A DNA stretch of 64,000 nt from Fen-1359 sp963710355 (GCA_963710355.1 CAVPZU010000003.1:620001-684000), one strand, 5' to 3'; counted from the first letter of the stretch, positions 9,059-17,953 are shown. Numbers and translations: made by a program. Notes: a model not told the origin generated them from the sequence alone.

Positions 9059-10108
9059 TCAGATTATCAGCATCGCATCGCCGTAGGAATAAAAACGGTA
9101 ATGGCTCGCAATCACATGATTATACGCAGAGCGGATTTTGTCCAATCCTGCAAATGCGGCAACAAGGGCGAGCAGCGTCGAGCGAGGCAGGTGAAAATTT
9201 GTCACCATTCCATCAATTATCTTAAATTCAAACCCGGGCCTGATAAATAAATCTGTTGAGCCGCTGCGGCATCTTACTTCTGAATCCTCCGCAACACTTT
9301 CCAGCGTCCGAACGCTTGTTGTGCCGACCGCAATTATCCTGCCTCCTTTGGTCTTTGCCTCGTTAATCAGCCGAGCGGCCTCTTCGTTAATGCTGAACCT
9401 TTCCTCGCCTATTTTGTGCTCCTCGATAGATTCGGCAGTAATAGGTTTGAATGTCCCTGCCCCAACGTGCAGGGTTATGTATGCAAAATTGATACCTTCT
9501 TTTTTTAATTTTCGGATAAGGTTTTCCGTAAAATGCAGCCCTGCCGTCGGAGCCGCCAATGCACCGGGTCTTTTTGCAAAGACCGTCTGATACCGCAGTG
9601 CATCGGCATTTGCCTGCCTGAGGTCGTCGTCTCTTTTGATATATGGCGGCAAAGGCGGAAACCCGATTCTTTCAAGTATTGCCTGATAACCCAAATTCGT
9701 TTCGAGCTTCAGCAGGCAAATACCCTCCGATTTCCTTTCGAGCAAAACCGCATTAAAATCGCTTTTCTCCTTTTTGCCTGTTAAGTAGATTTTTTCGCCG
9801 ACCTTTACCTTTTGTGCCCCCTTTAACATCACTTCCCAGATTCCGTTTTCAATTTCGCACAGGAGCAGACCTTCGAGTTTGCCTCCGCTGGCACGGTGAG
9901 CAAAAAATCTGGCGGGAACAACCTTGGTATCGTTGAGGACGAGGCAATCGCCTGCCCGCAGAAATTCGCCGATGCGGTCAAACCGGCTGTCGAAAGTGGC
10001 GCCTGTCCGCTGGTTTAGAACCAGCAGCCGCGATTTACTTCGCTGCCGGCAGGGCTGCTGGGCAATCAATTCAGACGGCAAATGATAGTCAAGTTCTTCT
10101 GTTTTCAT
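9059..10108 (-). CDS. queA: S-adenosylmethionine:tRNA ribosyltransferase-isomerase
   Basis: QueA transfers and isomerises the ribosyl part of AdoMet onto preQ1 in tRNA, the step before queuosine. The 349-residue protein matches the family throughout: start DYHLPSELIAQQP, RFDRIGEFLRAGDCLVLNDT, ARFFAHRASGGKLEGLLL, LPPYIKR, RYQTVFAKRPGALAAPTAGLHFT, ITLHVGAGTF and C-terminal FHLPRSTLLALVAAFAG. The length is normal. No strong ribosome-binding site precedes the ATG. Convergent with the UDPGP gene; no other queuosine gene is visible. Confidence 0.95.
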   Translation of the reverse strand: MKTEELDYHLPSELIAQQPCRQRSKSRLLVLNQRTGATFDSRFDRIGEFLRAGDCLVLNDTKVVPARFFAHRASGGKLEGLLLCEIENGIWEVMLKGAQKVKVGEKIYLTGKKEKSDFNAVLLERKSEGICLLKLETNLGYQAILERIGFPPLPPYIKRDDDLRQANADALRYQTVFAKRPGALAAPTAGLHFTENLIRKLKKEGINFAYITLHVGAGTFKPITAESIEEHKIGEERFSINEEAARLINEAKTKGGRIIAVGTTSVRTLESVAEDSEVRCRSGSTDLFIRPGFEFKIIDGMVTNFHLPRSTLLALVAAFAGLDKIRSAYNHVIASHYRFYSYGDAMLII

Positions 10109-10281
10109 AATGGCTGATTATAAGACTATCATTTCAATATAAGAAAAAATTTTTTGCAGATAACGCCTTCCTTTCGACTTTTCTTTTAAAATTGACCTGC
10201 CGAAAAAAGTCTCCTGCCGCTGCTGACGATAACAAAGCTGTAGTTAATCCTGCAAAAGGTCTCTTACGGAAAGACTCGGCA

Positions 10282-10476
10282 ATGGCCTCAAAAGAATTTT
10301 TTGAACAGGCGGCAACGACAATCGGAGCTCTCGACAGAGACGAGCTCAAAAGAAAAATCAAAAACTTTAAAGGCAGGTTCAGGCTCGATTTTACCGACGA
10401 TTACCTCGAAAAACTGCCGGTTGACAGATTAAGACACGTGCTGCTTGCCGCCCTCATCAACAACAAGCGGTCATAA
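10282..10476 (+). CDS. Small helical protein of unknown function
   Basis: I do not recognise this family. From the ATG at 10282 the product is 64 residues, mostly predicted helix, starting MASKEFFEQAATTIGAL and ending LEKLPVDRLRHVLLAALINN. GGAAAG lies about 8 bases upstream. The frame is open further upstream to 10192, but that extension is low in complexity and less protein-like. The composition and the regular acidic/basic helix pattern look like real coding; a cytoplasmic regulatory or adaptor role is possible but unsupported. Confidence 0.5.
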   Translation: MASKEFFEQAATTIGALDRDELKRKIKNFKGRFRLDFTDDYLEKLPVDRLRHVLLAALINNKRS

Positions 10477-10746
10477 GAAACAACTCTTTAATACGGGTGC
10501 CGAAACCGACTTACGGCTGCGGCAACCTCCAAGGCAGACCTCCTTTTATCAACTCCGCAGCTGCCGCCGGTGCACCGGTTATAACCAAGACCGTTTTTGC
10601 ACCTTCCGTTTTACAATCGACCTCCGCTATCGCCGCTCATTTTTTTGCTTTTTTTAACGCTTCCAAAGTGTAATGGTGCACAGAGTCGCTCCCCTAAAGC
10701 TATGCAGCCCCTTCCCCATAGCTCGCTTTCCGTAAGCGAAGGAGAA

Positions 10747-10819
<73 letters not shown>

Positions 10820-10934
10820 AAAGCATTATTTATCCTACCAGATAAATTATTAAATGGCAAATTAAAACCCTCGCCCGGCCAGGCCTTCGGCGAAATCCGT
10901 AGTTAAGAAAAATTTGGCCACAGAGAGAATTTAT

Positions 10935-10979
10935 CCGCTCCATCTTTCCGCCGCAGGCGGACCAAAGGCGGAGCGGACA
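10935..10979. repeat. Nested inverted repeat containing a REP-like palindrome
   Basis: Outer arms TCCGCTCC (10935-10942) and GGAGCGGA (10972-10979) enclose the core TCCGCC-GCA-GGCGGA (10949-10963). It is the longest nested form of the REP-like family here. The surrounding gap (10820-11426, about 600 bases) holds no gene I can support; besides this element it has the 49-bp repeat at 11001 and the promoter region of the S24 regulator. Confidence 0.7.
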
Positions 10980-11000
10980 GACTACACAAAAGTTTATTGT

Positions 11001-11049
11001 TTCATTTTATGTTTTTTTTAATCGGTGTAAATCCATGTAATCCGCGGTT
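11001..11049. repeat. 49-bp dispersed repeat, copy 1
   Basis: This T-rich sequence with the phrase GTGTAAATC-NN-TGTAATCCG matches 57788-57836 with about five mismatches over 49 bases and no gap. Both copies are in the same orientation, and both lie a short distance after a REP-like palindrome. Confidence 0.75.
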
Positions 11050-11407
11050 AAAAAAGATAATCCCGATAAACCGGAACATAATTTCAAACCCGTTTGCTTG
11101 CTTCCAAACCGCCGCTGTCCAAGGAAAGATAAAGGTTTAGACCTCTTTCCTGAGCTACAGCAGCAATGCCCTCTGTAGTTTGCTAAGATGTAAAAGAAAA
11201 TCAACCTTGTCAACAGGGCGCGTCGGTTTTTCGCCGGCTTTCTTTAGCCGTCTCGTTGTCTCCATCATTTTTCCTTCTTTGAATTTTTTTACCATTCTTT
11301 TTTCTCCTTTTTGTTGACTAAATTATCTCTTCGTGTATTATGGCATATCGTCCACTCTTTATGCGAAATAATTCTGGCGCACTTGCGGAATATGTCAATA
11401 GAATTTT

Positions 11408-11417
11408 CGCATATGCG
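11408..11417. promoter_or_regulatory. Candidate operator palindrome upstream of the S24 regulator
   Basis: CGCATATGCG is a perfect 10-bp palindrome ending nine bases before the ATG of the XRE/S24 gene; a related half-sequence TATGCGAAATA lies about 45 bases upstream. The position suits autorepression. This is inferred from symmetry and location only. Confidence 0.4.
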
Positions 11418-11426
11418 TAGATTTTT

Positions 11427-12404
11427 ATGAAAATTTCTGACGAAAAAACGATAATTGAACGGATAAAGCTGCTCCGTCAGCAGTATGCAGGGCCAAGAGG
11501 TAAAAGCGAATTTGCCCGTTCTCTGGGCATAAGTCCTTCTACCTACAGTTATTATGAAAATAACAGAATCCCCCCGGTCGATATACTGCTCAAAATATGC
11601 CATGTCACAGGCTCTGACCTATATTGGCTCCTGACAGGCAATCAAGGCAGCCCCAAAAATACAGAGGCGAGGTTGGTGCATCAAAATACTTCTAACATTT
11701 TAATCGAAAAAATCCAAAAGTTGCTGTCAGCCGACCCAAAACTGGCTGAACCGGTATCTGCCTTTATCGACCTGCTCGGCCAGAAAAAAGGCCTCGAAGG
11801 CCAGATTAGACCGCCGATGCCGATAGCTGACCAGTCCAGGCCCGGCTGGATTCCCGTCCTCGGCAGAACCGCTGCCGGAATTGTGCATTTCTGGAACGAA
11901 GAGCTGCTGCCTGCGCCGGCCGCTGTCGTAACAGAGCTTGACCAACTGGTCAAAAAATTCATAGGTAAAGAAATCATCGGGCTGACAGATGGCACGGCAA
12001 CCGTCGATTTGCACCTAAAACCGCTTGTCGAAGGCCTCAAAAAGACGGACATCAGTCTGGTTCAGATAAGCAGCCAGCCCACAGACGAGATTGTCGAATT
12101 CGTTCAGTGCGAACCTGTGCATAAAATCTTCAGCGACAGCTTTGCACTTCGGATTGACGGCGACAGTATGTCGCCGCGAATAAACGATGGCGATATTGTC
12201 ATCCTCAGTCCATCGGTCCCCGCAACGCAGGGCCAGATAAGCATTGTCCGAATCGCCAATCAGATAGGTGTCACCTGCAAACTGATTCGAATGACCGACG
12301 ACGCCGTCCACCTTATACCGATAAATGAAAAATACGAAACCAAAATCGTGCCCAAAAAAGACTTGCTGTGGGCATTGGCGGTCCTTTGCCATATCAGCTT
12401 CTGA
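11427..12404 (+). CDS. XRE-family regulator with LexA-like S24 peptidase domain
   Basis: The 325-residue protein joins an N-terminal HTH_XRE domain (KSEFARSLGISPSTYSYYEN) to a C-terminal S24 domain, the layout of CI-like repressors that self-cleave when RecA is activated. The S24 Ser lies in RIDGDSMSP and the Lys in TCKLIRM about 40 residues later. A possible Ala-Gly cleavage site is in GRTAAGIVHF. Between them is an unusually long linker (residues about 110-230), longer than in phage CI. The start ATG has no clear Shine-Dalgarno sequence, so translation may be weak or leaderless. It is not next to phage genes, so it is probably a chromosomal stress regulator; the targets are unknown. A separate LexA is encoded at 21523. 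Confidence 0.8.
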   Translation: MKISDEKTIIERIKLLRQQYAGPRGKSEFARSLGISPSTYSYYENNRIPPVDILLKICHVTGSDLYWLLTGNQGSPKNTEARLVHQNTSNILIEKIQKLLSADPKLAEPVSAFIDLLGQKKGLEGQIRPPMPIADQSRPGWIPVLGRTAAGIVHFWNEELLPAPAAVVTELDQLVKKFIGKEIIGLTDGTATVDLHLKPLVEGLKKTDISLVQISSQPTDEIVEFVQCEPVHKIFSDSFALRIDGDSMSPRINDGDIVILSPSVPATQGQISIVRIANQIGVTCKLIRMTDDAVHLIPINEKYETKIVPKKDLLWALAVLCHISF

Positions 12405-12483
12405 CATAACAGGGTTGTTATTTATCTAAAATTATATAAATAATATAGATTCGATTGCTCGTAATTACAGGCGGATTTCCTCA

Positions 12484-13041
12484 ATGAGACGGATGAAAAA
12501 AAACAAACCCAAAACGCCGGCAGACAGCGCCGTTGAATCCAGATACCTTGTTATGCCCAACCACGCAAATCCTTACGGCACGGCTTTCGGCGGCGTAATA
12601 GTAGCTTGGATAGATATGGTAGGCTCAATGGCTGCACACAAACACTGCCAAAAAGAGGTCGTCACCGCAGCCATCGACTCGCTTAACTTCAAAGAGCCAA
12701 TCTACATCGGCGACCAGGTCGTCCTCAAGGCATCCGTAAACTATGTCGGAAAAACGTCGATGGAAGTCGAGGTGCAGGTCATAAAAGAAGAACCCTCAAC
12801 AGGCAGAACAAATCTCGCAACAACTGCGTATTTAACCTATGTCGCCCTCGGCAAAAACAAAAAGCCGGCGCCTGCCGGCTCGCTTGCGCCAGGGACGGCT
12901 CTGGAAAAAACCAGATACGAGCAGGCCAGGCTTCGTGTTCAGGCAAGAAAAGAGCTGCTCAAAAAAATACAATCCGCTTTCGGCGGACCAATAAAACCAG
13001 AAACCCTTAAGCAAAACCGCAACAGGTTGCCGAATACATAG
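12484..13041 (+). CDS. Acyl-CoA thioesterase (hotdog fold, YciA/BACH type)
   Basis: These enzymes hydrolyse acyl-CoA to free acid and CoA in the cytoplasm. The 185-residue protein shows the family start SRYLVMPNHANPYGTAFGG followed by a helix with WIDMVGSMAA and then VVTAAIDSLNFKEPIYIGD, all typical of the acyl-CoA hydrolase group. After about residue 120 there is a basic, mostly helical C-terminal tail of about 55 residues not found in the short YciA form. A REP-like palindrome (12973-12987) is in frame in this tail (SAFGG). The start may be the ATG at 12484 or the one at 12493. Confidence 0.85.
   Translation: MRRMKKNKPKTPADSAVESRYLVMPNHANPYGTAFGGVIVAWIDMVGSMAAHKHCQKEVVTAAIDSLNFKEPIYIGDQVVLKASVNYVGKTSMEVEVQVIKEEPSTGRTNLATTAYLTYVALGKNKKPAPAGSLAPGTALEKTRYEQARLRVQARKELLKKIQSAFGGPIKPETLKQNRNRLPNT
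12973..12987. repeat. REP-like palindrome inside a coding region
   Basis: TCCGCT-TTC-GGCGGA differs at one arm position from the family core and is in frame in the C-terminal tail of the thioesterase gene. Confidence 0.6.
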
Positions 13042-13166
13042 ATTGATGAAACGCCGCTGCTGACGCTTCAGCCTTGTGAAAATTTAACGTTAATGGTGTC
13101 TCGAAATAACAAATATAATCCGGAAAGAAAAAAACAATATCATATTATTTTTGGAGGTTCATAACT

Positions 13167-14294
13167 ATGTTGCTTTGGATTGTTAGAGCCATTTTCCTGA
13201 TCGTTATCTTATCAGTTCTCTTTGTCACTGTAAGCTCCGAGACAATCTCGAGGGCAAAAGACACTGTAAATTTCTGGGCGGTCCTCATTTCCGGCTTTGG
13301 AATGGGACTCCTCGTCTTCCTTATCGACGTGCTGACCCCCAAAAAAAAGCTTCAGGCTCTTGCAGGAGTGTTTTTTGGCCTAATCGTCGGCGTACTTATA
13401 AGCGGCGCACTTGCGCCGGTCGTCGACCTCATCAGGAACTCTTATAACCTTAAAGACCAGCTATTGGACGACTCGGTAATCGCAATCAAATGGATGCTGG
13501 GGGTATGCATCTGCTATCTTATAATAACCATCATAATGAGAACCAAGGATGATGTCCGCTTTGTTATCCCCTATGTCGAATTTGCAAAGCAGACAAAAGG
13601 GGCACGACCGCTGATTCTCGACACATCCGCCATCATTGACGGCCGAATCGCAGACCTCTGCCAGGGCAGACTTTTTGACGCCCCGGTGGTTGTCCCGCGC
13701 TTTGTTCTCAATGAGCTGCAGTTGATTTCAGATTCCTCCGACAGGCTCAAGAGAAACCGCGGCAGAAGAGGCCTCGACATCCTCAAAAGAATGCAGGAAA
13801 ACTCCGCCATCGACATAGAAATCGACGACACGCCTATACCTGAAATCGAGGACGTAAAGGGTGTTGACCAGAAGCTGATTGTGTTTGCCAAAAACCATAA
13901 CGGCAGGCTCGCCACCACCGATTATAATCTTACAAAAGTTGCCCAGGTCCGAGATGTGGATGTCGTCAATATCAACGATATTGCCAATTCGCTCAAGACC
14001 GTGGTCCTGCCGGGCGAAAACCTCCAGGTCAAGATTATCAAAATCGGAGAAGAGTCAGACCAGGGCATCGGCTACCTCGACGATGGCACTATGGTTGTCG
14101 TCGAAGACGCACGAGACAAGATTGGCAAAGATGTTCTGCTCTCGGTCACCAGCTCTCTGCAGACATCGGCGGGCAAAATGATTTTCGGAAAGTTTGAGTC
14201 CTTCGGTCAGCCAAAAAGCTACGGCAGCAACGGCAGAGACCGCCCCTATTACAGAAAAACAAGTGCGGACAACTCATACTCGCCGAGAACCTGA
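13167..14294 (+). CDS. Membrane PIN-TRAM domain protein
   Basis: The 375-residue protein has four N-terminal membrane helices (about residues 3-21, 37-55, 64-87 and 106-124), a PIN nuclease-fold domain beginning at ILDTSAIIDGR and ending near TTDYNLTKVAQ, then a TRAM RNA-binding domain (PGENLQVKIIKIG ... GIGYLDDGTMVVVE). This layout matches the YacL-type family, thought to be a membrane-linked RNA-binding nuclease, though the substrate is poorly defined. The acidic PIN residues (first D in LDTSA, E in LNELQ, D in VDQKL, D in TTDYN) are present, so the site looks complete. GGAGG precedes the ATG. The C-terminus is rich in Ser/Tyr and disordered-looking. Convergent with ispG, four bases apart. 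Confidence 0.85.
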   Translation: MLLWIVRAIFLIVILSVLFVTVSSETISRAKDTVNFWAVLISGFGMGLLVFLIDVLTPKKKLQALAGVFFGLIVGVLISGALAPVVDLIRNSYNLKDQLLDDSVIAIKWMLGVCICYLIITIIMRTKDDVRFVIPYVEFAKQTKGARPLILDTSAIIDGRIADLCQGRLFDAPVVVPRFVLNELQLISDSSDRLKRNRGRRGLDILKRMQENSAIDIEIDDTPIPEIEDVKGVDQKLIVFAKNHNGRLATTDYNLTKVAQVRDVDVVNINDIANSLKTVVLPGENLQVKIIKIGEESDQGIGYLDDGTMVVVEDARDKIGKDVLLSVTSSLQTSAGKMIFGKFESFGQPKSYGSNGRDRPYYRKTSADNSYSPRT

Positions 14295-14298
14295 AAAG

Positions 14299-15381
14299 CT
14301 ATAGATGATTCTGCAGCTTCCCCAATTCCTTCAACAGGATGGCTGGAATATCCTTCTCGGCAACCGTCGCTATTTTTTTCCCTCTGCGGCAGATAAATGC
14401 CTTGTCTTTGCCGCCGCATATCGCCATGTCGGCATCAGCCGATTCGCCCGGGCCGTTGACAATGCAGCCCATTACCGCTACCCGCAGCGGTTTTTTAATT
14501 GTTGATATTGCTTCTTTGACGATTCTCGCTAATCTGACAATATCGATTTCTGTCCTGCCGCAGGTCGGACATACAATCAGTTCCGGCTTTTCCTGTCTAT
14601 ACAAACCAAGGGCCGACAGAACCTGCTTTGTGACACTTACCTCTTCAGCCGGGTCGCCCGCCGCACTCACCCTGACCGTGTCGCCGATTCCTTCCGCAAG
14701 AAGCGTCCCTAATGCAACCGCCGACGGAACCGCCGCATCTTCAGGCAGTCCTGCGTGAGTAAGACCCAGATGAATCGGATAATCGAAAACGGCAGCAATC
14801 TTCCGGTTCGTCTCTATCGTCCGAAGGCAATCGCTGCTCTTTACGCTTAACACAATTCGCTCAAAGCCCTGTCTTTCAAAAATCCGGACATATTTTTTCA
14901 TCTCGGCCAGCATCAAATTTACCCTTCTTGAGGCCGGCACATCTTCTTTTTTCAAATCCCTTATGCTCGCCTCGTTAATCCCGATGCGAACTGCCGTCCC
15001 GTGCATCTTCGCAGCATCGATTATCCGCTCGATATCCGACCGCCTCTTTATATTTCCGGGATTGAGCCGAATCTTCGCCGCCCCCGCCTCAATCGCCTCA
15101 ACTGCACGCTCGGCGCTGAAATGGATGTCTGCAATCAGAGGCACTTCAACCATCCGCACAATCTTTGCAAATGCCTCACTGTCCGCCCGCCTCGGAATCG
15201 CAACACGAACAAGCTGACAACCCGCCTCCACAAGCCGTCTTATCTGTTCAACAGACCCCTCTATATCTGTCGTTGCCGTCTTTACCATCGATTGAATCAC
15301 AATCGGATGCGATGAACCGATTTTTACAGAACCAATTTGTACTGTCTTTGTCTTTCTTCTTTTAATCATACCAAAAACCAT
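14299..15381 (-). CDS. ispG: 4-hydroxy-3-methylbut-2-en-1-yl diphosphate synthase
   Basis: IspG (GcpE) makes HMBPP from MEcPP in the MEP isoprenoid pathway, using a 4Fe-4S cluster. The 360-residue protein has the full bacterial short form: IGSSHPIVIQSMVKTATTD, LIADIHFSAERA, IRLNPGNI, GLTHAGL, and the cluster cysteines in CPTCGRTEID and MGCIVNGPGE. The gene follows the wecE remnant on the same strand, so it was probably once or still is read from the upstream glycan operon. MEP precursors feed undecaprenyl phosphate, a loose functional link to that operon. Confidence 0.95.
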   Translation of the reverse strand: MVFGMIKRRKTKTVQIGSVKIGSSHPIVIQSMVKTATTDIEGSVEQIRRLVEAGCQLVRVAIPRRADSEAFAKIVRMVEVPLIADIHFSAERAVEAIEAGAAKIRLNPGNIKRRSDIERIIDAAKMHGTAVRIGINEASIRDLKKEDVPASRRVNLMLAEMKKYVRIFERQGFERIVLSVKSSDCLRTIETNRKIAAVFDYPIHLGLTHAGLPEDAAVPSAVALGTLLAEGIGDTVRVSAAGDPAEEVSVTKQVLSALGLYRQEKPELIVCPTCGRTEIDIVRLARIVKEAISTIKKPLRVAVMGCIVNGPGESADADMAICGGKDKAFICRRGKKIATVAEKDIPAILLKELGKLQNHL

Positions 15382-15420
15382 TTAACTAATTTCCGCCTTT
15401 TCAGGTGCGCCGGCAGCACA

Positions 15421-15549
15421 TCAACCCTTCCCTTCAAAAAAACTTAAAACCGCATCAATGACACTCCGCTGTTCCGCACCGCTTAACGCATTATAAAACG
15501 GCAGGCGAACCAGCCGGTCGCTCATCTCTTCCGCCACGGGACAATCACC
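15421..15549 (-). pseudogene. Fragment of a second wecE-like gene (3' end only)
   Basis: The minus strand encodes GDCPVAEEMSDRLVRLPFYN and then a tail ending SFFEGKG-stop, which aligns with the end of WecE at 16793-16930 (GDCSVTEQISDRLVRLPFYN). Homology stops abruptly at about 15549. Only about 42 codons remain, without a start, so it cannot make a functional enzyme. It lies on the other side of the PEP-CTERM gene from the intact wecE, in the same orientation. Confidence 0.85.
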
Positions 15550-15676
15550 TTACATAAAGCCCTGTAAAAACTTTCTTTCTTCACTTCAAATAAGGTTCTC
15601 GGATATACAGGATACAGGTTTTTTCCGTTTTTTGGAGTTTTTTTCCAAATTTTTACGAAATTATCGGTCTTTTGCC

Positions 15677-15705
15677 TTGACAAGTTGTTGAGATTATGTT
15701 AGATT
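15677..15705 (+). promoter_or_regulatory. Sigma-70-like promoter ahead of the LamG gene
   Basis: TTGACA (15677-15682), a 17-base spacer and TAGATT (15700-15705) form a good vegetative promoter facing the LamG/PEP-CTERM gene. The 79-bp palindromic element starts 8 bases further on, so it would be in the 5' leader of the transcript. Confidence 0.6.
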
Positions 15706-15713
15706 TTCCTTAA

Positions 15714-15790
15714 AGCCTCTATCAGAACGGTCAAAAAGCTGTTTTTGGCACTAAAAACGCCCATTTCTGCGGGGTTTTGTTAGAGGCTCT
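15714..15790. repeat. 79-bp palindromic element, copy 1
   Basis: The sequence runs from AGCCTCTATCAGAACGG to TTTTGTTAGAGGCTCT and is nearly the exact reverse complement of 45992-46070 (two or three differences). Terminal inverted repeats are AG(A)GCCTCTA/TAGAGGCTCT, with an inner stem GTTTTTGG/CTAAAAAC. It lies in the leader of the LamG gene. The rest of 15550-15947 holds only the promoter and no supported gene. Confidence 0.8.
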
Positions 15791-15947
15791 TAATAAAAGC
15801 AGCTGGTTTTTGAGAGAATCAGCCAAAACAAGAGAAGTGAGGGAGAGGGTTAGAGTTCCTTCAGATTTCCCCTCGCTAAAAAGATTTGCACGTCAGGATT
15901 GTTGCCTGAACTGCCTTTTTAAAAATCAAATACTAAGGAGAAGAGTT

Positions 15948-16709
15948 ATGAAAGAGTCTAAAATTATCATTGTTCTTGCCCTTCTTTTTGCTGCCTTCCC
16001 CGCCAGTGGCAGCCTAATGGACGGCCTTGTCTCCTACTGGACGTTCGACGAGCCAAGCGGAAATATCGCCTATGATTCTGCCGGAACAAATAACGGCACA
16101 CTCTACGGTGATGCGACCTGGACAGGCGGAGTACTAAACGGCGGCCTGCAGTTCAGCGGAACTGGTTATGTTAATGTACCAAGCTCACCAAGCCTGAACA
16201 TTACCGGTGATGAAATCACAATCAGCGCATGGTATAGGCCATCGACTAATGACCCAGCACTCAATGAAAACCATCAAATTGTTAGCAAATGGCTAGGCTC
16301 GGACAGTGCATATACTTTAGGATATTGCGAATCATCGAATTATATTTGGCTCGCGATAAACTCCAACAATAACGTGCGAGCTTACAGTTCGGTTCCGGTT
16401 GATAATGTAAATCAATGGTATCACATAGTCGGTGTTTATAACGGCAGCGAGCAAGTTGTATATGTTAATAAGGTTGCGGGGACTTCTGTTGCCAACACAG
16501 GAAATATACATCTTTCTACCCAGCCGTTGAGAATTTCCGGATACCCCAGTGACTACAAACCCCTTAACGGAACTGTTGACGACATCCGTATTTACAACAG
16601 GGCATTGAGCGCCGATGAGGTATCGCAGCTTTATACAATCCCGGAACCGGCTACACTTCTTCTGCTCGGTGCAGGCGGGCTGTTCTTTATTAAGAAAAGG
16701 AAAAATTAA
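15948..16709 (+). CDS. LamG-domain protein with PEP-CTERM sorting signal
   Basis: The 253-residue protein has a signal peptide (hydrophobic core IIIVLALLFAAF), one LamG/concanavalin A-like jelly-roll domain from about residue 28 (YWTFDEPSGN ... DDIRIYNRALSADEV), and a C-terminal IPEPATLLLLGAGG followed by a helix and KKRKN, the PEP-CTERM sorting tail. Proteins of this class are processed by an exosortase and delivered to the outer surface or matrix; no exosortase is in this window. The LamG fold suggests carbohydrate or protein binding. I chose the ATG at 15948, with AAGGAG seven bases upstream, over a longer open frame from 15777 that lacks a signal peptide at its start. The gene is flanked by an intact and a broken wecE, so it looks like inserted cargo. 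Confidence 0.85.
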   Translation: MKESKIIIVLALLFAAFPASGSLMDGLVSYWTFDEPSGNIAYDSAGTNNGTLYGDATWTGGVLNGGLQFSGTGYVNVPSSPSLNITGDEITISAWYRPSTNDPALNENHQIVSKWLGSDSAYTLGYCESSNYIWLAINSNNNVRAYSSVPVDNVNQWYHIVGVYNGSEQVVYVNKVAGTSVANTGNIHLSTQPLRISGYPSDYKPLNGTVDDIRIYNRALSADEVSQLYTIPEPATLLLLGAGGLFFIKKRKN

Positions 16710-16792
16710 CTGTCGTTAATCAGTTGCACGACTCGTTTCGTCAAACTTATTACGTTAAACGTAACCGTGACGAGCCTCGCGACCGCAACCGT

Positions 16793-17953
16793 TTAACGCT
16801 TTAGCGGTCTTGGCTTTTTAAAAAAACTCAAAATTGCATCGATAACAATCTGCTGTTCCGCACCACTTAACGCATTATAGAACGGCAATCGAACCAGGCG
16901 GTCACTTATTTGCTCTGTTACCGAGCAGTCGCCCGATTTTCCGCCAAAACGAACACCCATCTCAGATATGTGAAGCGGCAGATAGTGAAAAACCGACAGA
17001 ATGCCCTTCGATTTCAGATGGGCGATGAAGGCCTGACGCTCTTCGAGACTATCCATAATCATATAAAACATATGGTATGGCTGCTCGCAGTAATCGGGAA
17101 CGAAGGGCAGTTTTATGCTATGTTCAAGAGCCCAGGGCTTCAACTGTGTGTAATAATTTTCCCAGATTCGCCTTCGATGCTCGGTGATATGCTCTCTTGC
17201 CTCAAGCTGGGCATAAAGAAAAGCCGCCAGCATATCCGAAGGAAGATAGCTTGAGCCGACATCAACCCAGTCGTATTTATCCACCTGCCCGCGGAAAAAC
17301 CTGCTGCGGTTGGTGCCCTTCTCCCGAATGATTTCCGCCCTCTCTATATACTTTTCATCGTTTAACAGTAATGCCCCGCCCTCGCCGCAGGTAAAGTTTT
17401 TGGTCTCGTGAAAGCTCTGCGCCGCCATACATCCGAAAGTGCCGAGGTTCTTTCCCTTATATTTTCCAAACAAGCCGTGAGCATTATCCTCAATAATTTC
17501 CACCTTATGGCGGCTGGCAATATCACAGATGACATCCATCTGGCAGCCTATTCCGGCATAGTGAACAGGCACAATCGCCCGAGTCCTCGGCGTTATCAGC
17601 CGCTCAATCTGCCTCTCATCCAGATTAAGGGTGTCAGGCCGAATGTCCGCAAAGACCGGCCTCGCCCCATGAAGCACAAAAGCGTTGACCGTCGATACAA
17701 AAGTAAATGACGGCACTATCACCTCGTCGCCTTCCTTGAAATCCAGCAGAATCGCCGCCATCTCAAGGGCGTGCGTGCAGGACGTCGTAAGAAACGCCTT
17801 TTTTACCCCAAGATTTTCTTCAAAAAATCTATGACAAAGTTTCGTATAGTATCCGTCGCCGGAGATATGCCCGCGGTTTATTGCATCAGCAATATAAACC
17901 ATCTCTTTGCCTTCGAAACACGGCTTGTTGAACGGTATCCTAATCTCACCCAT
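16793..17953 (-). CDS. wecE: dTDP-4-amino-4,6-dideoxygalactose transaminase
   Basis: WecE (RffA) is a PLP-dependent DegT/DnrJ/EryC1/StrS aminotransferase that converts dTDP-4-keto-6-deoxyglucose to dTDP-4-amino-4,6-dideoxygalactose. Its hallmarks here are IPFNKPCFEGKEM at the start, LTTSCTHALEMAA, EVIVPSFTFVSTVNAFVL, IEDNAHGLFGKYKG, and the PLP lysine in SFHETKNFTCGEGGA. I prefer the ATG at 17953 (AGGA eight bases upstream) over the GTG at 17971. It follows a WecD-like acetyltransferase gene, so the pair would make dTDP-Fuc4NAc, the sugar of enterobacterial common antigen-type glycans. The 3' end is duplicated at 15421-15549. Confidence 0.9.
   Translation of the reverse strand: MGEIRIPFNKPCFEGKEMVYIADAINRGHISGDGYYTKLCHRFFEENLGVKKAFLTTSCTHALEMAAILLDFKEGDEVIVPSFTFVSTVNAFVLHGARPVFADIRPDTLNLDERQIERLITPRTRAIVPVHYAGIGCQMDVICDIASRHKVEIIEDNAHGLFGKYKGKNLGTFGCMAAQSFHETKNFTCGEGGALLLNDEKYIERAEIIREKGTNRSRFFRGQVDKYDWVDVGSSYLPSDMLAAFLYAQLEAREHITEHRRRIWENYYTQLKPWALEHSIKLPFVPDYCEQPYHMFYMIMDSLEERQAFIAHLKSKGILSVFHYLPLHISEMGVRFGGKSGDCSVTEQISDRLVRLPFYNALSGAEQQIVIDAILSFFKKPRPLKR

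Noticed and set aside
10520..10650. A minus-strand stretch with coding-like reading (TVLVITGAPAAAAELIKGG)
   Set aside because: It has no usable start codon, a stop directly upstream, and no homology I can recall. It might be a gene remnant, but the evidence is too thin to list.
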